Virus record (IMG/VR): IMGVR_UViG_3300029625_000012
Coordinates: 1 to 25,723 of that record
DNA from: a virus
Length of the DNA stretch: 25,723 bases
Direction: 5' to 3' (one strand)
Shown: one piece after another, positions 25,201 to 25,723 of the stretch
How the letters are laid out: each line of letters opens with the position of its first letter
Position numbering within the stretch: the first letter of the stretch is position 1
Translations under genes and position numbers: made by a program
Notes under the pieces: generated by a model
Seen by the model: only the letters and a program-made list of their open reading frames with translations
Told to the model about the DNA's origin: nothing
Databases searched by the model: none

Positions 25201-25723
25201 ATACAGTGTTAGCAAGGCAGATATGGCCATGCAACTTCTCAGGGAGAAATACGGACCTAGTATAGACATGCTTTATGATTCCGTATCAAGAGTTGAAATA
25301 CTTGCCAACTCTGCTCCTTGGTCCAATGAATTCAAGCTGGCGCTTACGGAAGCTAGAACTGCTATAAGAGAGGAACACGACCCGGATTATGCAAGGAAGA
25401 TGCAGGATCGATTGAATGCTGCCTTGGAACGTGCTCAAAAAATTAAGCAACAATATAATCTTTACGACTATAGGTATAACCGACCGGTTGAAGAACAAGA
25501 ATTTACCGTAGATAGGATTTCTGATAACGGTACGATTAAGACCAAGGAGGGGCCCTACATTAAGCTTGCAGGAGCAAGACTCAGTGCAGAAAGAATTCGT
25601 CAAGCAAATATCGCTGTTAAAGAGGGTGAAAGGCCGGTTGATGCTCTATTTAAAGCATATGGAATTGAATCTGGAAGCGTGATTCGCGTTCAATATGATC
25701 CTAATGAGTCTCCGTCTGAAGAC
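19259..25723 (+). CDS. Giant tape-measure-position virion protein with intein and nuclease domain (partial)
   Basis: ATG at 19259 opens a frame of at least 2155 codons that runs off the window without a stop. Residues 14-29 are hydrophobic; up to about 1095 the protein is Arg/Glu-rich and helical. An intein interrupts it at residue 1096 inside the extein block RGRWWMSG|SRQAWVGERVQYF. From memory, a similar WW-x-x-G-S block is conserved in large phage structural proteins; I could not check this. Residues about 1559-1625 are a glycine-rich linker. Residues about 1850-1950 form a PD-(D/E)XK nuclease of RecB/Cas4 type: H1857, D1889 in GHYDALL, D1917-x-K1919 in VDIKT and Q1942-x3-Y1946. Residues from about 2080 resemble a staphylococcal-nuclease OB fold without its acidic residues. 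Position after the chaperones suggests tape measure, possibly ejected with DNA. Confidence 0.75.
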   Translation, partial: MYSYQDRDSKGNNLFKAAVFGGAIAFGIWHNPEATAAFTRSAITAYHAMASWLERGVSHGLLSDVRSSLAAFRRGSLGRIRLVRNLSEYSSAVRTYRVDIREGLVRENIKYELQQASDLGFNEEMAEIFTRNPGTSLDIAATSVNLAEVLQSPHYVEEVFPELQRRFGFVVRNRDEFLKRIEEIVSNAHIRTNARIPQESVVAAGGGDLYRAQVGFSREFVQNQLIPMEEARRARAEALSARFGLNEVTLGEILDEDDLVRNAADRYIRQRIDLARNPGRYQELVHQRQFFSDMREAIKEEKFQALQGDQHAPRSRRGMPVSENEDFISGMVELLVNANDERLRNNEVTEDEFVRGIMNQLRSIGTGVYRIDQGTDREMLFDWTTNAKFLKAILGKVADEFQIPIAPGIIGLPVLKFFPWLRGHAKDVVGSLGAGSFQRDIYEALRAHPSRRNRELLRNLFRFDENNTTDYRLRRDLIYVRGALIDPTTGEKLPGTFDVRDVRYGTQREMARVRNQQVPSAPGSIRQRAGGSFIGRLMDFFSLGQQSGTTKPARWISTVGKFAHPDEGVNRYQPLNAFAALEHGNLQEMSYEERFRLARAVHRGVSRATEFPEELRLSDVFDIDMFRDREGGIQSNAGLVRYIKRVLASPELEDEDQQVVFEHLLSDEHLAELLEQIDVLAVQGMPRSRTTIQLPSGRDFQIPVLEYREYRDLSGMRTRLEARRFGQDEFSAFTEESISAGRQFGFPSTEPLLGSQGGSSGAQRIRSIFFEELLEQAATVDSGSIEVDLDSANEVMDRVNRYLFHPIFENIDRQVELGRLSDSKANELKARTWALYAGALTEKRYDRGPELLHAFLITLFRYGEEERTPTEIGEIVRQNLSKNYGLLSTWTESEHEALQATGMQLYAAASGPRPGVNAEGTGLLNWLTNVRDWRSLGQAIAGAINRAPSDMPGTQPFNAAYHLAFRLNEMLQHAPIPLGLPDKDIQDTYSIYKNLFLKRVLPVFGAVEAWKYINFQSHQLFGYGPDDSISDARRDIALAGSYTADALGATKLLKKFEQLTPGMEEYHQARSYEEQKEYLESGWEPVRRGRWWMSGCLHPNVEVLTLYGAKKISKIEVGDYVLNIDGKAVTVTEKSSRHVEENLLEIRTTAGDRARLYLTELHPLPVYVAETNSWEWRPANQVKVGDYLAYPIPHPSPGISQIPDKLLDELLNILPNWILEGKLVPFGNSSLAFSLPNKGSHNSRSLFERDKTSSKIIQDPLISSLLLEIFVDKPSGFKTLRKVPYWFSYENIVEIFWEVLNALDPDIAEDEIHVNTINSDYQVDMQRMALSLGMYVQVNSCFSMDGQDYAGLVIRSNDESALFTDTHVYFRVTEIHEYPYSGDVYDIAVSDGESFCTIGCAVHNSRQAWVGERVQYFSPSWYRLQRSHWQEADNADLNSEDYWSHSLIPTPGYPFSPIMHFLDPYWFEEKHSIGPNADRPYVISGEMADPNTIWGVAFNQTLGRIIKPQKVYYPEYLDPNYAAEQENAERPTKFRIRYQTAGDYRILGANEPSVPDEEDTGGGGGFDFDSGTGSSGGARQGTSGGSYGAGGGSVYGTGGSGGGRGRAVSGGGLGVTGDTYESTPVQAGGGMVASTNMPGRYFPVRTDQLQDSEWEDQNLVNPLNPVQSAQNYWNQAFDIQGIYGYQQRLLSRMVGLDPSSAITDPIIQSPVRAYGWERRFWDKSLGGIPGELSEYWRRMLPHRNRNVDEYNPVPNTQPNWMPGSDYMINFRTGDPYVKIPMGEIRIPGQAYEMVNPVDKPGIRASSIGYSVEEMMNHFAQEYGLGGTEGSSSGQMIDYDRDAPNNDSYAIKFGNKFHAEMEAKWRSLGILVSSERRVYDKEHNISGHYDALLHLTPQNNPFAGDGFYVDQPGEYMVDIKTMGAEQFAEAMKENAPRSEHVQQLNFYLKMTNTQRGLLYYVNRDDPKQRRVFPIQLDESLYEYSVSKADMAMQLLREKYGPSIDMLYDSVSRVEILANSAPWSNEFKLALTEARTAIREEHDPDYARKMQDRLNAALERAQKIKQQYNLYDYRYNRPVEEQEFTVDRISDNGTIKTKEGPYIKLAGARLSAERIRQANIAVKEGERPVDALFKAYGIESGSVIRVQYDPNESPSED
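22544..23470 (+). other. Intein (309 aa) with degenerate LAGLIDADG-like region
   Basis: The intein runs from Cys1 (TGT 22544-22546, CLHPNVEVLTLYG, block A) to His-Asn at 23465-23470, with Ser as the first C-extein residue. Block B has Thr64 and His67 in LTELHPL. Block F/G reads VYDIAVSDGESFCTIGCAVHN|S: the penultimate His and terminal Asn are present, but the usual His of block F is Ser. These are the residues a class 1 intein needs, so splicing is probably active. The middle (about 100-275) follows the layout of a LAGLIDADG endonuclease (KVPYWF...FWEVLNALDPD at 201-211, then QRMALSLGM), but its acidic motif residues are altered, so DNA cleavage is probably lost. A G-rich motif copy lies at the junction with this domain. 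Confidence 0.9.
22834..22855 (-). repeat. G-rich motif copy 11 (inside the intein)
   Basis: Reverse core at 22846-22853 with three C-runs, encoding PHPSPGIS at the intein's splicing-domain/central-domain junction. Confidence 0.8.
23934..23952 (+). repeat. G-rich motif copy 12
   Basis: Forward core at 23935-23942 followed by GAGGTGGGGG, encoding the first glycines of the glycine-rich linker in the giant protein. Confidence 0.8.
24813..25110 (+). other. PD-(D/E)XK nuclease domain within the giant protein
   Basis: The segment has the RecB/Cas4-family order: H1857 in KFHAEME, D1889 in GHYDALL, the D1917-I-K1919 pair in MVDIKT, and Q1942-L-N-F-Y1946 downstream. All metal-binding and catalytic positions are intact, so it should be able to cut DNA. 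It is not separated from the virion protein by any stop or start. Confidence 0.75.
25502..25723 (+). other. Staphylococcal-nuclease-like OB fold, apparently inactive (partial)
   Basis: From residue 2082 the order EFTVDRISDNGTI, then YIKLAGARLS, then GSVIRVQYDPNE parallels the nuclease strands around DGDT, RL-VD-TPE and the following strand. The active-site Asp, Arg and Glu positions are not conserved (DNGT, YIKLAG, GARL), so a binding rather than cutting role is likely. It is cut off by the window end. Confidence 0.45.

Noticed and set aside
24383-25603. Several short - strand frames opposite the nuclease region
   Set aside because: They are antisense to a continuous, domain-bearing forward frame and show no motif of their own.

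Overview
This window is part of the morphogenesis (head and tail) operon of a tailed bacteriophage with a contractile tail (myovirus-type, Caudoviricetes). Every recognisable gene is on the + strand and closely packed. Genes often overlap or sit within a few bases of each other, Shine-Dalgarno sites are strong (AGGAGG-like), and several starts are TTG or GTG. No intergenic gap reaches 300 bases, and I see no tRNA, CRISPR array or integrase. The DNA is moderately AT-rich. The capsid (6.8-9.3 kb) and tail tube (15.6-16.3 kb) genes look more GC-rich and codon-optimised than the rest, as expected for abundant virion proteins. The host cannot be named from the sequence.

Layout. 1-4.8 kb: the C-terminal end of the large terminase, an unrecognised 419-aa protein, a small membrane protein, an unrecognised 149-aa protein, the portal, and two overlapping small membrane proteins. 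4.8-9.3 kb: a prohead protease fused to a zinc-knuckle-like motif and a coiled-coil scaffold-like tail, an abundant head protein, and the major capsid protein. 9.3-13.8 kb: neck and connector genes, including an Ig-domain-bearing connector, a head-closure-like protein, a second divergent sheath-fold protein and a tail-terminator candidate. 13.8-19.3 kb: tail sheath, three consecutive tail-tube-fold genes, and two tail assembly chaperone genes carrying three copies of one domain. 19.3 kb to the window end: a giant open frame (at least 2155 codons, no stop) in the tape-measure position.

The giant protein carries a complete 309-aa intein (22544-23470) with a degenerate LAGLIDADG-like centre. After a glycine-rich linker come a RecB/Cas4-like PD-(D/E)XK nuclease domain with all key residues and then a staphylococcal-nuclease-like fold that appears to have lost its catalytic residues. 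A tail-tape or ejected virion protein carrying its own nuclease is the most striking protein-level feature.

The most unexpected DNA-level feature is a dispersed G-rich motif. The exact 8-mer TACCGGGG occurs 12 times across both strands, usually preceded by AAT or AT and followed by another G-run, against a rough expectation below one copy. It occurs inside genes (where it encodes Pro/Gly-rich loops), across a stop codon, in intergenic gaps and inside the intein. A second nucleic-acid signal is a GC-rich, foldable ~100-base block at the 3' end of the small membrane gene (about 1872-1968), which looks like a structured RNA or an inserted remnant.
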